DNA of 64,000 bases. Origin: Acidobacteriota bacterium. Lineage in GTDB: Bacteria > Acidobacteriota > Terriglobia > Bryobacterales > Bryobacteraceae. The position numbers were made by a program, and so were the translations under genes. The stretch is from positions 248,001 through 312,000 of the forward strand of contig JACPNQ010000034.1 of NCBI GenBank assembly GCA_016185425.1, read 5' to 3'. The notes beneath the pieces were generated by a model, which was not told where the DNA came from, did not search any database, and saw only the letters and a list, made by a program, of their open reading frames with translations. Of the stretch, positions 47,287-55,916 are shown piece after piece (positions within the stretch are counted from its first letter, which is position 1; the number at the start of each line of letters is the position of its first letter).

Positions 47287-48726
47287 TTAGCCGATCGGGG
47301 GCACCGGCTTTTCCGCGCCCGTCAAGCCCTGGTCGGCGTGTGCCGGATCATAGGACGGATTCGGCCTCGGCATGATCGCGTTCACCGATTTGCGCCACGC
47401 ATCCAGCTTTGTTCGCAACTGTTTTGCGAGACCAGCATGCTTGTTCACCAGATTAAGGCGCTCCGAAGGATCGCTCGGCAGGTGATAGAGCTCCAGCCGG
47501 GCATCCTCGTAGAACTCGATGAGTTTCCACTCTCCGTCACGAACCGCTCCAGCGGGTACGCCGCCCTGGTTGCTGTAATGCGGGTAGTGCCAGAACAGCG
47601 GCGTCTCCGTCATTCGGACGCCCCGTAGAAGCGGCGTCAATGAACGCCCATCGATTGTATTCCTTGGTCGTGCGCCTGCTATGTCCAGGATGGTCGCGAA
47701 CAGATCCGGCGTAGTGACCGGAACCGCGGAAGTACTTCCTCCGCGGGTAGCTCCTGGCCACCGAATGAGTAGCGGTACACGGATTCCGCCTTCGTATAAG
47801 TGACCTTTTCCGTTCCGCGCGGGCGCGTTATCGGTGACCGGTTTCGGCGACTTGCCCTCGAAACGCAGTCCGCCGTTATCGGAAGTAAAAAACCATACAG
47901 TGTCATTTTCCAGTCCCGCTGCCTTCACTTTCTCCCGTAACCTGCCGATAGACTGATCGAGCGTTTCGACCATGGCGGCGTACGTTGGGTTGCCATCAAC
48001 GCCTAACGATGCCATCTTGCGTCGATACTTCTCGGAAAGCGCGTCGGGCGCCTGGATCGGAGTATGGACAGCATAGTGCGGCAAATACAGAAGGAACGGC
48101 TTTCCAGCCGAAGCGTCGATGAACCGAACGGCCTCCTCGGTGAGCCGGTCAGTCAGCAGGTCGGCCTTGGTCCCGCCCTTGAGGTTCACCAGGTCGAATG
48201 GTCCGAAGTAGCCGGGCGGGGAGCCGCGATGGTCCCCGCCGATATTTATGTCGAAACCCTGATTGGCCGGGGAGAACCCCTCCCCGCCGAGATGCCATTT
48301 CCCGATACTTGCGCTGTGGTATCCGAGTGGCTGGAGTATTTCTGGCAGAATTGTTTCGGCGAGGGGGAGTTGTTGTTCAAAGGCTACGGTGAGAAGTTTC
48401 GATGCCGGCCATTGACCCCGGCCGGGGATCCAGTCGGTCAGATGCAACCGAGCGGGATAGCGTCCGGTCATCAACGACGCTCGTGCCGGCGAACAAACCG
48501 GACAAGCGGCGTAGGCCTGGGTGAAGCGTAGGCTCTCCGCCGCAAGCGCGTCCAGATTGGGTGTTTCGTGATAGGGATGGCCATAGCATCCCAGGTCGCG
48601 CCATCCCAGATCGTCCGCCAGGACGACAATAAAATTAGGTCTTCGCCCGGACTGGGAAAAAACCGGCGTTGCTGCAAACGCGGACGAAAGAAATGCGCGG
48701 CGTAACATGAGGGGAGGGTTCGGCAT
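47287..48726 (-). CDS. Type I sulfatase (second copy)
   Basis: This 479-residue formylglycine sulfatase has the consensus Cys-Ser-Pro-Ala-Arg (CSPARASLMTG), at 78-82 from this start. It also has the metal-binding VVLADDLGWRDLG, IGKWHLGG and FTSDNGGL. A leader LRRAFLSSAFAATPVFS indicates export; starts at 48744, 48726 and 48708 are all possible. CSPAR matches the common arylsulfatase signature, unlike CGPSR in the sulfatase at 21987, so the two probably act on different sulfate esters. It stands alone beside the TauE/SafE transporter. Confidence 0.92.
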   Translation of the reverse strand: MPNPPLMLRRAFLSSAFAATPVFSQSGRRPNFIVVLADDLGWRDLGCYGHPYHETPNLDALAAESLRFTQAYAACPVCSPARASLMTGRYPARLHLTDWIPGRGQWPASKLLTVAFEQQLPLAETILPEILQPLGYHSASIGKWHLGGEGFSPANQGFDINIGGDHRGSPPGYFGPFDLVNLKGGTKADLLTDRLTEEAVRFIDASAGKPFLLYLPHYAVHTPIQAPDALSEKYRRKMASLGVDGNPTYAAMVETLDQSIGRLREKVKAAGLENDTVWFFTSDNGGLRFEGKSPKPVTDNAPARNGKGHLYEGGIRVPLLIRWPGATRGGSTSAVPVTTPDLFATILDIAGARPRNTIDGRSLTPLLRGVRMTETPLFWHYPHYSNQGGVPAGAVRDGEWKLIEFYEDARLELYHLPSDPSERLNLVNKHAGLAKQLRTKLDAWRKSVNAIMPRPNPSYDPAHADQGLTGAEKPVPPIG

Positions 48727-48785
48727 CGTACCGGAACTAGGCAATCGTACGTCAAAATCAGAGGAGAAGGAAACTTTAGCATCGA

Positions 48786-50150
48786 ATGACCGTACGTTGG
48801 GCAGCAGCGGCTAGAAGGACAACGGGAAAAGTGTTTGCGCCAGCCGCTCGCCTTTGGCGGCGGTATCTCCGTCTCCCCGCTCTGGCAATCATTGGCGGGT
48901 TCCCGTTCACGCGCACAGGCCTTGCGTTTCTCCTTTTATTCGCCAGCGCGCTTTGGTTTTATGGGGTGCTGGTTCGGGACCTCGTGTTGCTTGTGGCCGG
49001 ATTGGGCGGCGCCGTCGTCCTCTTCGTACTCCTGCTCTGCACAATGCTGATGGCGGTCGTCGCGGGAATTCGAACGGGGAACGCATCGACGCCTGGCGAG
49101 CTCGACCTCGACACGGGTATTCCGCAACCGACGGGTTACCGTCTTCGCCGCCCCCGGTGGATACCGTTCGCGGTCCTCGACTGGCAATGGGTGAATGACG
49201 GCGGTGGCGAAACGGCGGCACGCGTGGAACTGGAGCAGCAAGGCACGGATCTAGTTGAAATGGCGTCGCCGGGCCGGCGGTGCATCGTCAAGCGAGTTGT
49301 TCGCCGCTTTGCCGTGCGCGACCTGTTCGGCCTGACGGAGATATCGTGGCGAAGGACCGAAGAAGTGATGCTGCGGGTGCTCCCCTATCGGGGCATGCTC
49401 GGGCAGATGCCGCCTCCGGCTGGCATGGCCGAGGGAGACGACCTTTCGGATCCCTATGCTGAACCGAAGGGTGACCGCGTTGAGATGCGGCAGTACGCCC
49501 CCGGCGATCCGTTGCGGATGGTGCTTTGGAAAGTCTATGCTCGCAGCGGAAAGATGATGGTGCGCACGCCCGAACGAAGCGTGGCGGAACGCAAGCGCGG
49601 CTGCGCTTATCTTGTCACCAGCCCGCATGACGACGCCACGTCCGCCGCCGCTCGCGTGACTATTGAGCGGGGATTGTTGGGAGACGACTGGTCGTTCGCC
49701 GCGGACGGTGTGCTAAACGAAGCGAACGACGATCGCGAAGCCGCGTTTGAAATCATTGCCCGTAGCGGTGAGGCGCACGCGGAGGAACGCGCGGCCGGCC
49801 TTGCCTCTTATCTCACACGCCGGGAGGCCGAGGGCTATCAGTTTTGCCTTCTCTTCATTCCGCCGGACCAGGAAGCCTGGGATGCGGTGGCCGCACAGTC
49901 CGCGGCTACGCAAACGATGCGCGTTCAGATTCTCACCGCCGCCGGTGAAATTGTGCCCGATCAGACGCCTCCGAAGGGATTTCGAGAGGCGGCTAGCCGT
50001 TGGTTGCTGAAACCTGGCCATCCCGACGGCATCTCATTAGCAGAGATTCGCTCCCGGGCGGCGGCCGTGCGCGGGCTAGCCAACGAATTAATCGCGGTGG
50101 AGCGAAGTTCTGGACGCAGCTTGAGCGATATGCTTGGATATAAGGGCTAA
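48786..50150 (+). CDS. DUF58 membrane protein
   Basis: This 454-residue protein has two close transmembrane helices at about 43-90 (GLAFLLLFASALWFYGVLV, LVLLVAGLGGAVVLFVLLL) and a periplasm- or cytosol-facing sandwich domain. The diagnostic DUF58 stretch EMRQYAPGDPLRMVLWKVYARSGKMMVR lies near residues 230-260. DUF58 proteins occur with MoxR ATPases and transglutaminase-like proteins, as here, and are thought to help assemble or activate envelope complexes. It is the first gene of the 48786-55411 operon and divergent from a sulfatase. Confidence 0.9.
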   Translation: MTVRWAAAARRTTGKVFAPAARLWRRYLRLPALAIIGGFPFTRTGLAFLLLFASALWFYGVLVRDLVLLVAGLGGAVVLFVLLLCTMLMAVVAGIRTGNASTPGELDLDTGIPQPTGYRLRRPRWIPFAVLDWQWVNDGGGETAARVELEQQGTDLVEMASPGRRCIVKRVVRRFAVRDLFGLTEISWRRTEEVMLRVLPYRGMLGQMPPPAGMAEGDDLSDPYAEPKGDRVEMRQYAPGDPLRMVLWKVYARSGKMMVRTPERSVAERKRGCAYLVTSPHDDATSAAARVTIERGLLGDDWSFAADGVLNEANDDREAAFEIIARSGEAHAEERAAGLASYLTRREAEGYQFCLLFIPPDQEAWDAVAAQSAATQTMRVQILTAAGEIVPDQTPPKGFREAASRWLLKPGHPDGISLAEIRSRAAAVRGLANELIAVERSSGRSLSDMLGYKG

Positions 50151-50155
50151 CCGGA

Positions 50156-52381
50156 GTGGGGCAAACTAGATCCATCTGGTGGAAGATCCCCGGCATCCTG
50201 ATTTGGATGGCGGCTGCCGGTCTCGCGGCGTATAACTTCACCTCGTCCGTGGGGCTCCTAGCCGTCCTGCTCGGCGTTCTGGCTGCGTTCGCCATTGCCG
50301 GCCAGTTGGACCGGCTTCCGATTCGCCTCCCTCGTCTTTGGCTGATCTCCGGAGCGACGCTCGGCGCTGTCATCCTGTTGGGCATCCTCCTTCGATCGAG
50401 TGATACCGCGGCGAAACTGCTGGGTAGCGCAGGAGTCTACACGGCCGCCGAGTTTTCGCTGTGGCTTGCCTTACCGGCCACATTACTCACGGCACTGCTG
50501 CTATCCACGACGCGCTATTCGCTCTTTCTCTCCATTGAAGCCTCGCTGCTGGTTGGCATCTTTGCAAGCGTCTTTGCCGCGCACCGGGAAGGTTCGCTGC
50601 ACCGTCCGTACTTCATCACGGACCGGTTGCTTGAACGCAACTGGGATCCGCTTCCGTTCTTCCTTGGCTTCGGCGCGGCGCTCGGTGTGCTGCTCGTTAT
50701 CTGGCTGCTCAGCCGCCGTTCCGCAAAACGCACGCTTCTCGATCCGCTGATTCTGATGGCCATCATCATCGGCATGTTCCTGGCCCTGCCTGACGGCAAG
50801 GTCCGCCAGTTGAATGCGTGGGCCGCGTCCGGCAGCGGTGACGAAAAACGCAAAGCGGAACAGGAAAAAGGCGGTGGGGGTGGAAGTGGGAAGGGCGGCC
50901 AAAAGCAGCAGGAGAAGGAGCAGAACGGCGGTCGAAACCAGGACCCGGATCCTTCGAATGGCTCGGGTGGGAAAAACTTCCCTGTCGCCGTCGTCAATCT
51001 CCACGACGATTACACTCCGCCCTACGGGATGTTCTATTTCCGCCAGGACGCGCTGAGTACTTGGAACGGGAAGCGTCTGATTCGGGACGCTAGCCAGAAG
51101 CTCGACACGGATGTTGGCGTGCCCTTTCCGGCGGAAGCGGTCGAGGTGCCGATGCGGGACCGAGCCGATACGGAGCGTCAGCCGAATGGGAAACGGCTCG
51201 CGCATCGCATGCGCACTACCGTGGCGCTGATGACACCCCATTCCAAACCCTTTGCGCTCATTGACGCAGCCAAGTTCGAACCGGCCACAAACCCGGATCC
51301 CAAGCGGTTCGAGCGCGCGTACAAAACCGAATCCATCGTTCTCGACACCGACTTCAGCGATCTGCTGCACCGTCCCGTGGGCAGTGAAAAATGGAGCCCC
51401 GAGGTCTGGCAGCATTACACCCAGGTGCCGGATGATCCCCGGTATCGCAAAATCGCAGACGAGGCCCGGCAACTGCTGCCTCCACATCTCCGCGGCATGG
51501 TCCTGGCACAGGCGCTGGCCATCAAGTTCTGGCTGGACAAGAACACGACGTATGATCTTGGCGTCGCGCGGCCGAACGATGAGGCCGATCCCGTTGCGGG
51601 ATTCCTTTTCGGGGATCGTCGCGGCTACTGTGTGCATCTCGCTCACTCCGCCGCCTACCTTTTTCGGACCATCGGCCTGCCCTCGCGGGTAAGCGTCGGA
51701 TACGCGGTTGACGCCCGGCAGCGCGGAAGCGGTTCGGCTGTTCTTATCCGCAACGGCGACGCGCATGCCTGGCCGGAGATTTACGTGAAGGGGCTGGGCT
51801 GGGTTGTACTCGATATAACCCCGGAAAAGGTAGCTACGCCTCCGCAACAGGACAAGGCCGACCCTGAACTCCAGCGCATGCTTGGGGAAATGGCGCGACA
51901 AACACCGGGATCGCCGAAAGAAGAAAACCCGCCGCCCGGTGATGGCGATGTGCGCAAGGCCATCGTGGAGACGCTGCAGGCAATGGGCCGGATGCTGCTT
52001 CCGCTTGCGGCAATGACGCTTGTGGCGCTGTACATGATGAAGATCTGGCGCCGCATGGAGCCGCGTTTCTGCACGGAAGCCCGCCTACCGGTATCCGCCT
52101 ACCGCTCGGCGCTCGACAGTCTCGCTGACCTCGGGTTCCGACGCGGATTTGGCGCCTCACGCGAACATTTCGCCGAGTCGATTGCCGCGAGCGCGCCGGA
52201 ATTCGACGAACTCACTCAAATTCACCTGCGCCATTCCCTCGGCGCAGGTAACAAACCCCGCAGCCGTGCGGTCTACCTTGCCCTTTCTCGCGCAGTGGCG
52301 CGCAAGGTAGCCAACGGCGTTCCCTTCTGGCGCCGTGCCGCTGGCGCCCTCCATCCCCTGTCCTGGTGGAAAGTGAGCTGA
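50156..52381 (+). CDS. Transglutaminase-like membrane protein
   Basis: This 741-residue protein has an N-terminal block of about six helices (1-220), a Gly/Lys/Gln-rich flexible linker (about 225-275) and an extracytoplasmic transglutaminase-like domain. The catalytic triad is Cys492 (GYCVHLAH), His537 (DAHAWPEIY) and Asp553 (VLDITP). A further helix lies near 620 and a cytoplasmic tail follows. The start is GTG at 50156, 5 bp after the DUF58 stop. The domain may act as a protease or cross-linking enzyme on envelope proteins. Partners are DUF58 and MoxR encoded on either side. Confidence 0.9.
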   Translation: MGQTRSIWWKIPGILIWMAAAGLAAYNFTSSVGLLAVLLGVLAAFAIAGQLDRLPIRLPRLWLISGATLGAVILLGILLRSSDTAAKLLGSAGVYTAAEFSLWLALPATLLTALLLSTTRYSLFLSIEASLLVGIFASVFAAHREGSLHRPYFITDRLLERNWDPLPFFLGFGAALGVLLVIWLLSRRSAKRTLLDPLILMAIIIGMFLALPDGKVRQLNAWAASGSGDEKRKAEQEKGGGGGSGKGGQKQQEKEQNGGRNQDPDPSNGSGGKNFPVAVVNLHDDYTPPYGMFYFRQDALSTWNGKRLIRDASQKLDTDVGVPFPAEAVEVPMRDRADTERQPNGKRLAHRMRTTVALMTPHSKPFALIDAAKFEPATNPDPKRFERAYKTESIVLDTDFSDLLHRPVGSEKWSPEVWQHYTQVPDDPRYRKIADEARQLLPPHLRGMVLAQALAIKFWLDKNTTYDLGVARPNDEADPVAGFLFGDRRGYCVHLAHSAAYLFRTIGLPSRVSVGYAVDARQRGSGSAVLIRNGDAHAWPEIYVKGLGWVVLDITPEKVATPPQQDKADPELQRMLGEMARQTPGSPKEENPPPGDGDVRKAIVETLQAMGRMLLPLAAMTLVALYMMKIWRRMEPRFCTEARLPVSAYRSALDSLADLGFRRGFGASREHFAESIAASAPEFDELTQIHLRHSLGAGNKPRSRAVYLALSRAVARKVANGVPFWRRAAGALHPLSWWKVS

Positions 52382-52400
52382 GAAGATCGAAAGGAATCCA

Positions 52401-53489
52401 ATGGCATCCTATCCACAAACGCCTGTCACACCAGAGCCGCAATCCCAGGCTATACACCCGCTCGCGGCGCCGTACGAGACGGCCCAAATCCTTCGCCGCA
52501 GACTGCGCGTCGCCATTAAGGGGCGCGACGAAGTGATCGATCTCATTATCACCGCCCTCTTCGCCGACGGCCACGTTCTCCTCGAGGACTATCCTGGGTC
52601 TGGCAAGACTACGCTGGCCAAGGCGCTCGGCGAGTCCGTGACCGACGCGGAGGGACAGCACATCGCGCCTTTTCGCCGTGTCCAGTTCACGCCCGATCTT
52701 TTGCCGAGCGATGTCTCGGGCGTGTCGATCTTCGATGTCTCCACAAGCCGGTTCGAGTTTCGCCCTGGGCCGATCTTTGCGCACGTGCTGCTGGCGGACG
52801 AAATCAACCGCACGTCGCCGAAGGTCCAATCGGCGATGCTCGAAGCAATGGCTGAGAAGCAGGTGACGGTCGACAATCACACCTACCCGCTCGACGCCTT
52901 CTTCTTCGTCGTCGCCACGCAAAATCCGCGCGATCTGGCGGGAACTTATCCGCTTCCGGTCGCGCAACTGGACCGCTTCCTGTTCAAAATCAACATGGAT
53001 TACATCGCGCGAGAAGCCGAGATCGACGTGCTCGCCACACGTAAGGTTCGCCGCTCCCCGCCCGCGGAACGCCTGGTGACGCGGGACGAAGTCGTCGATG
53101 CCCGCGCGGCGATGGAAGAGCACGTTCGCGTCGATCCCCGCGTTCATACGTGTCTGGTCGATACCGCCCGCAATCTCCGTGCTCACAAGAAGGTTCTGCA
53201 AGGCCTCAGTACACGAAGTCTTGTCTTGATGATTCCGGCGCTGCAGGCTGTGGCTCTGTTGAATGGACGCGACTTCGTCTCCTCGCAGGATATCGAGTAT
53301 CTGGCGCCGTTTGTTTTCAGTCACCGTCTGGTCATCGCACCGGGCGCGGGCGACACGCGGACGGTTGTGCTGGAGTGTCTGAAGGGCCCGCTCGAAATTC
53401 TCACGCGCTCGACCATGGCAAATGTCGCGCCCGCCCAGTCGCCGCCGGCGCTGCCCTCCCAGCCTCTTGGGAACGGACAGAACTGGTAA
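52401..53489 (+). CDS. MoxR-family AAA+ ATPase
   Basis: This 362-residue AAA+ chaperone-like ATPase has Walker A Gly66-Ser-Gly-Lys69-Thr (DYPGSGKTTLAKALG), Walker B Asp133-Glu134 (LLADEINR), sensor 1 in FFFVVATQNPRD near 170 and LDRFLFKINMDY near 195. A lid domain completes the chain. MoxR proteins remodel or activate partner complexes, often ones with von Willebrand or DUF58 domains. Ribosome-binding AAGGA precedes the ATG. The stop overlaps the TPR gene start (TAATG). Confidence 0.94.
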   Translation: MASYPQTPVTPEPQSQAIHPLAAPYETAQILRRRLRVAIKGRDEVIDLIITALFADGHVLLEDYPGSGKTTLAKALGESVTDAEGQHIAPFRRVQFTPDLLPSDVSGVSIFDVSTSRFEFRPGPIFAHVLLADEINRTSPKVQSAMLEAMAEKQVTVDNHTYPLDAFFFVVATQNPRDLAGTYPLPVAQLDRFLFKINMDYIAREAEIDVLATRKVRRSPPAERLVTRDEVVDARAAMEEHVRVDPRVHTCLVDTARNLRAHKKVLQGLSTRSLVLMIPALQAVALLNGRDFVSSQDIEYLAPFVFSHRLVIAPGAGDTRTVVLECLKGPLEILTRSTMANVAPAQSPPALPSQPLGNGQNW

Positions 53490-55411
53490 TGTTTCTCCGC
53501 GCTACAATTTGGCTTGCCGCCGGGCTGGCTCTGTTTTCTCAGCAGACCCAGCAGCAACCACCCGACCTCGCCACTGTGCGTCAATGGATCGATAGCGGAC
53601 GGTTCATCCGCGTCCGCGAAATGGGCGAGGCAATCCTCCGGCAGAACAAGAATTCACCGCTCGGCAACTACCTCCTCGGGGTGGCGATGCAGCGCGGTGA
53701 GGGAAATCTTCCATTGGCGCGCTACTATCTTGGCCGCGCGCGCACTCTGGTCGAACTCAGTCCGTCCGTAAACGACCAAACCAACGATCTGCACGCGCAC
53801 ATTCTATTTGAAATGCTTCTTGTTGCCGGGTTGACCGAAAAGCACGAAGAGCAGATCCAATTGGTGAGTGAGTACGGCCGCCTGTTCGGCGTGGACATGG
53901 GCGAACGGAGCGGCTGGTCGCTGATGAAGCTCGGGCGGCACAATGAGGCCCGCCAGTTGATGCAAAAGTATCTCAAGTCGAAAGATCCGGATACTCGCCG
54001 CGGCGCGCTGAATACCCTCGGCTCCATCGAAATGTCCCTCGGTAATTACGAGGAAGCGTTCCGCTGGTTCACCATTCTGAAGAATGAACTGACCGAGCGC
54101 GATGCGGTGAATATCGCGACCCTCGTCCGGAACCGCGCTGAGGTAGCCAATGTGCTTCTCCAGTTCGATGTCGCGGAAAGCGACACACTGCTCGCCACGA
54201 AGTATTTCCATCCATCGAGCTACTCGAATCCCTGGACTTCGCTGTCGGTTCTCTACACGTCGGAAGGCCGGTTGGCCGAGGCTGTATCGGCAATCAGCAG
54301 CATGCACGCATGGGATCGGCGCTCCGACCCGACTCTCGAACAACAGCGCTGGAATGACGGCCAGCAGGCGACGGCGATTGTTCTCCTTGCCACCGGGTAT
54401 CCGGAGGCGGCGCTGCAGATTGTCCGCCGCATTCGCAGTAAGCCGGATCGCCGCGGCACCACATCCGGAACGATGGAACAGGCGGAAATCGGGCTATTGT
54501 ACCTCTGGCGGGAGACTCTGCGGATGCAGCGCCAGTTGTTGCGGGAACAGATGGTCTGGGAGCCCTGGAACGAATGGACGCAGTCCGGATGGGAGCGGCT
54601 GAAGACAGAACGGGAACTCTGGGCGGCGAACAGCCGTCTGAACGCACTGCTCGTTCCCGAGAAACGTCTACCGTGGATTCTGCGGCCGTATGCGCCCGAT
54701 TCCCCGATCACGGAGTGGATGCGTCCTGGTTTGTCCGCCGCCGTTGGGGGCGGGTTGATCCGCACGGAGTTGGAAAAGCTGATCAACCGGACGGGCAAGT
54801 TGGCTGACCGCGAACGCCCCTACCTGCAAGCGGCGATGGGCGAGTCGCTCGTTCTATCGGGCGACTGGGAACGAGGATTGACGGCGTTGACTGCCGCGCG
54901 AGAAAAGCTGCCGCAAGAAGAGGTGCTTCTCCGGACGCGCATGGAGGCGCTCGCGGCCCACGCGCTGGAACGGAGCGGTCAATTGGATCGCGCGGCCGTC
55001 GCTTGGCGCAATGCAATGGAGAGAAATGCCGGCTTGATCCGGCTGTTGGACCTATCGATTCCGGTGACTCTGTCGAGCGACAATTCTCCGGGGGCAAACG
55101 AAGCGGTGAGTTGGCTCGAGAAATCGCCGCGATTTCACCGGGGCCGGGGCTTCGCCCTCTCGGTGTCGACGGGGGGCGGCCGGCTCTATGCACAGCTACG
55201 CGGCCGTGACGGCGCGGTTCTCGCCCAGACGAGCGCAGCGGTATTGCCGGATCTGAAGGACTCGGCGCGAATGGTTTGCAAGCAGATCCATCAAAAGGCG
55301 TTCGCGACCAAGATTGATCTATCGCAGATGGATATCAATTCGCTGGATGGGTCGGTAACGTCGGGCGACTCCAGCCAGATCGGACTCAAAGAGCTATTCG
55401 GCAACAAGTAA
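53489..55411 (+). CDS. Exported TPR-repeat protein of the MoxR cluster
   Basis: This 640-residue protein has a signal peptide (about 1-20) and helical pairs resembling tetratricopeptide repeats, for example LGNYEEAFRWFTIL near 190, TSEGRLAEAVSAI near 250 and ERGLTALTAAREKL around 465. The C-terminal 100 residues are different (GFALSVSTGGGRLYAQLRGRDGAVLAQTSA), a small beta-rich domain. Its role is unknown; scaffolding of the transglutaminase/DUF58 complex is plausible. The long open frame begins at 53150, but the ATG at 53489 overlapping the moxR stop is the convincing start. It is followed by a strong terminator. Confidence 0.82.
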   Translation: MFLRATIWLAAGLALFSQQTQQQPPDLATVRQWIDSGRFIRVREMGEAILRQNKNSPLGNYLLGVAMQRGEGNLPLARYYLGRARTLVELSPSVNDQTNDLHAHILFEMLLVAGLTEKHEEQIQLVSEYGRLFGVDMGERSGWSLMKLGRHNEARQLMQKYLKSKDPDTRRGALNTLGSIEMSLGNYEEAFRWFTILKNELTERDAVNIATLVRNRAEVANVLLQFDVAESDTLLATKYFHPSSYSNPWTSLSVLYTSEGRLAEAVSAISSMHAWDRRSDPTLEQQRWNDGQQATAIVLLATGYPEAALQIVRRIRSKPDRRGTTSGTMEQAEIGLLYLWRETLRMQRQLLREQMVWEPWNEWTQSGWERLKTERELWAANSRLNALLVPEKRLPWILRPYAPDSPITEWMRPGLSAAVGGGLIRTELEKLINRTGKLADRERPYLQAAMGESLVLSGDWERGLTALTAAREKLPQEEVLLRTRMEALAAHALERSGQLDRAAVAWRNAMERNAGLIRLLDLSIPVTLSSDNSPGANEAVSWLEKSPRFHRGRGFALSVSTGGGRLYAQLRGRDGAVLAQTSAAVLPDLKDSARMVCKQIHQKAFATKIDLSQMDINSLDGSVTSGDSSQIGLKELFGNK

Positions 55412-55424
55412 GGTGTCCTAATGC

Positions 55425-55466
55425 AAAGTGCCGTTCCAGTCGCCCGGCTGGAACGGCACTTTATGT
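55425..55466. terminator. Bidirectional hairpin terminator
   Basis: A perfect 15-bp stem, AAAGTGCCGTTCCAG (55425-55439) with its complement (55448-55462), and an 8-base loop. Followed rightward by ATGTT and leftward by GCATTAG. It lies between the converging TPR gene and the small secreted protein gene and can end both transcripts. Confidence 0.85.
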
Positions 55467-55481
55467 TAGTCTGGCGCTGCG

Positions 55482-55799
55482 TTAATCTTTGATATCGATG
55501 ATCTTGGCGATGTGCAGCGTGTCGCCCTTCAACTCGCCGGTGACTTGGACCTTGCCCTTCAGATGCTGTTTGGCCAGGTCGGCGTTATTCACCTTGTAAA
55601 CGTTCTGCTCTTTTTCGGAGACGAAAACTGGCGCGGCTCCGCCTTTAATGCACCGCTCGGCACATTCGCGCGCGGCGGTATTGGAGCCCGCGTTACCGGC
55701 GCCGCAGGACGAATCGCTGATCCAACCCTTGAATTCGGCAGCCGGAACGGCGCCTGCCAGCGCAATCGCGGCAAAGGCGGTAAAGAGAGCTTGTTTCAT
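55482..55799 (-). CDS. Small secreted cysteine-containing protein
   Basis: This 105-residue protein has a clear signal peptide (MKQALFTAFAAIALAGAVPAAE). The mature domain contains GWISDSSCGAG (Cys32), a CAERC pair (Cys46, Cys50), then APVFVSEKEQNVYKVNN and a closing strand KVQVTGELKGDTLHIAKI. I recall similar small exported proteins from acidobacteria with the same ISD-x-x-C start, but no function is known to me. The C-terminal part looks like an OB-like small barrel. The ATG at 55799 is chosen because upstream codons carry no signal. It is divergent from fliD with about 118 bp between starts. Confidence 0.75.
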   Translation of the reverse strand: MKQALFTAFAAIALAGAVPAAEFKGWISDSSCGAGNAGSNTAARECAERCIKGGAAPVFVSEKEQNVYKVNNADLAKQHLKGKVQVTGELKGDTLHIAKIIDIKD

Positions 55800-55856
55800 T
55801 TGGATGGACACCTCGCCCACATTGTCCCACGTTCGGGTGCACTCGGGAAAATCCTC

Positions 55857-55884
55857 TAAAAGACTTGGGCGCCGTGGTCGATAG
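55857..55884 (+). promoter_or_regulatory. Possible sigma-28-type promoter of fliD
   Basis: TAAA (55857-55860) and GTCGATAG (55877-55884) resemble the flagellar sigma-28 pattern TAAA, 15 bp, GCCGATAA, with one extra base between. It ends 32 bp before the fliD ATG. A small GGGGA/TCCCC hairpin (55893-55907) follows where a ribosome-binding site would be expected. Confidence 0.4.
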
Positions 55885-55916
55885 GAGAGTGTGGGGAATA
55901 CGTCCCCGCCGCTCCC

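Noticed and set aside
52212-53324. A 370-codon frame antisense to moxR
   Set aside because: Composition of a shadow frame; MoxR Walker motifs fix the coding strand.
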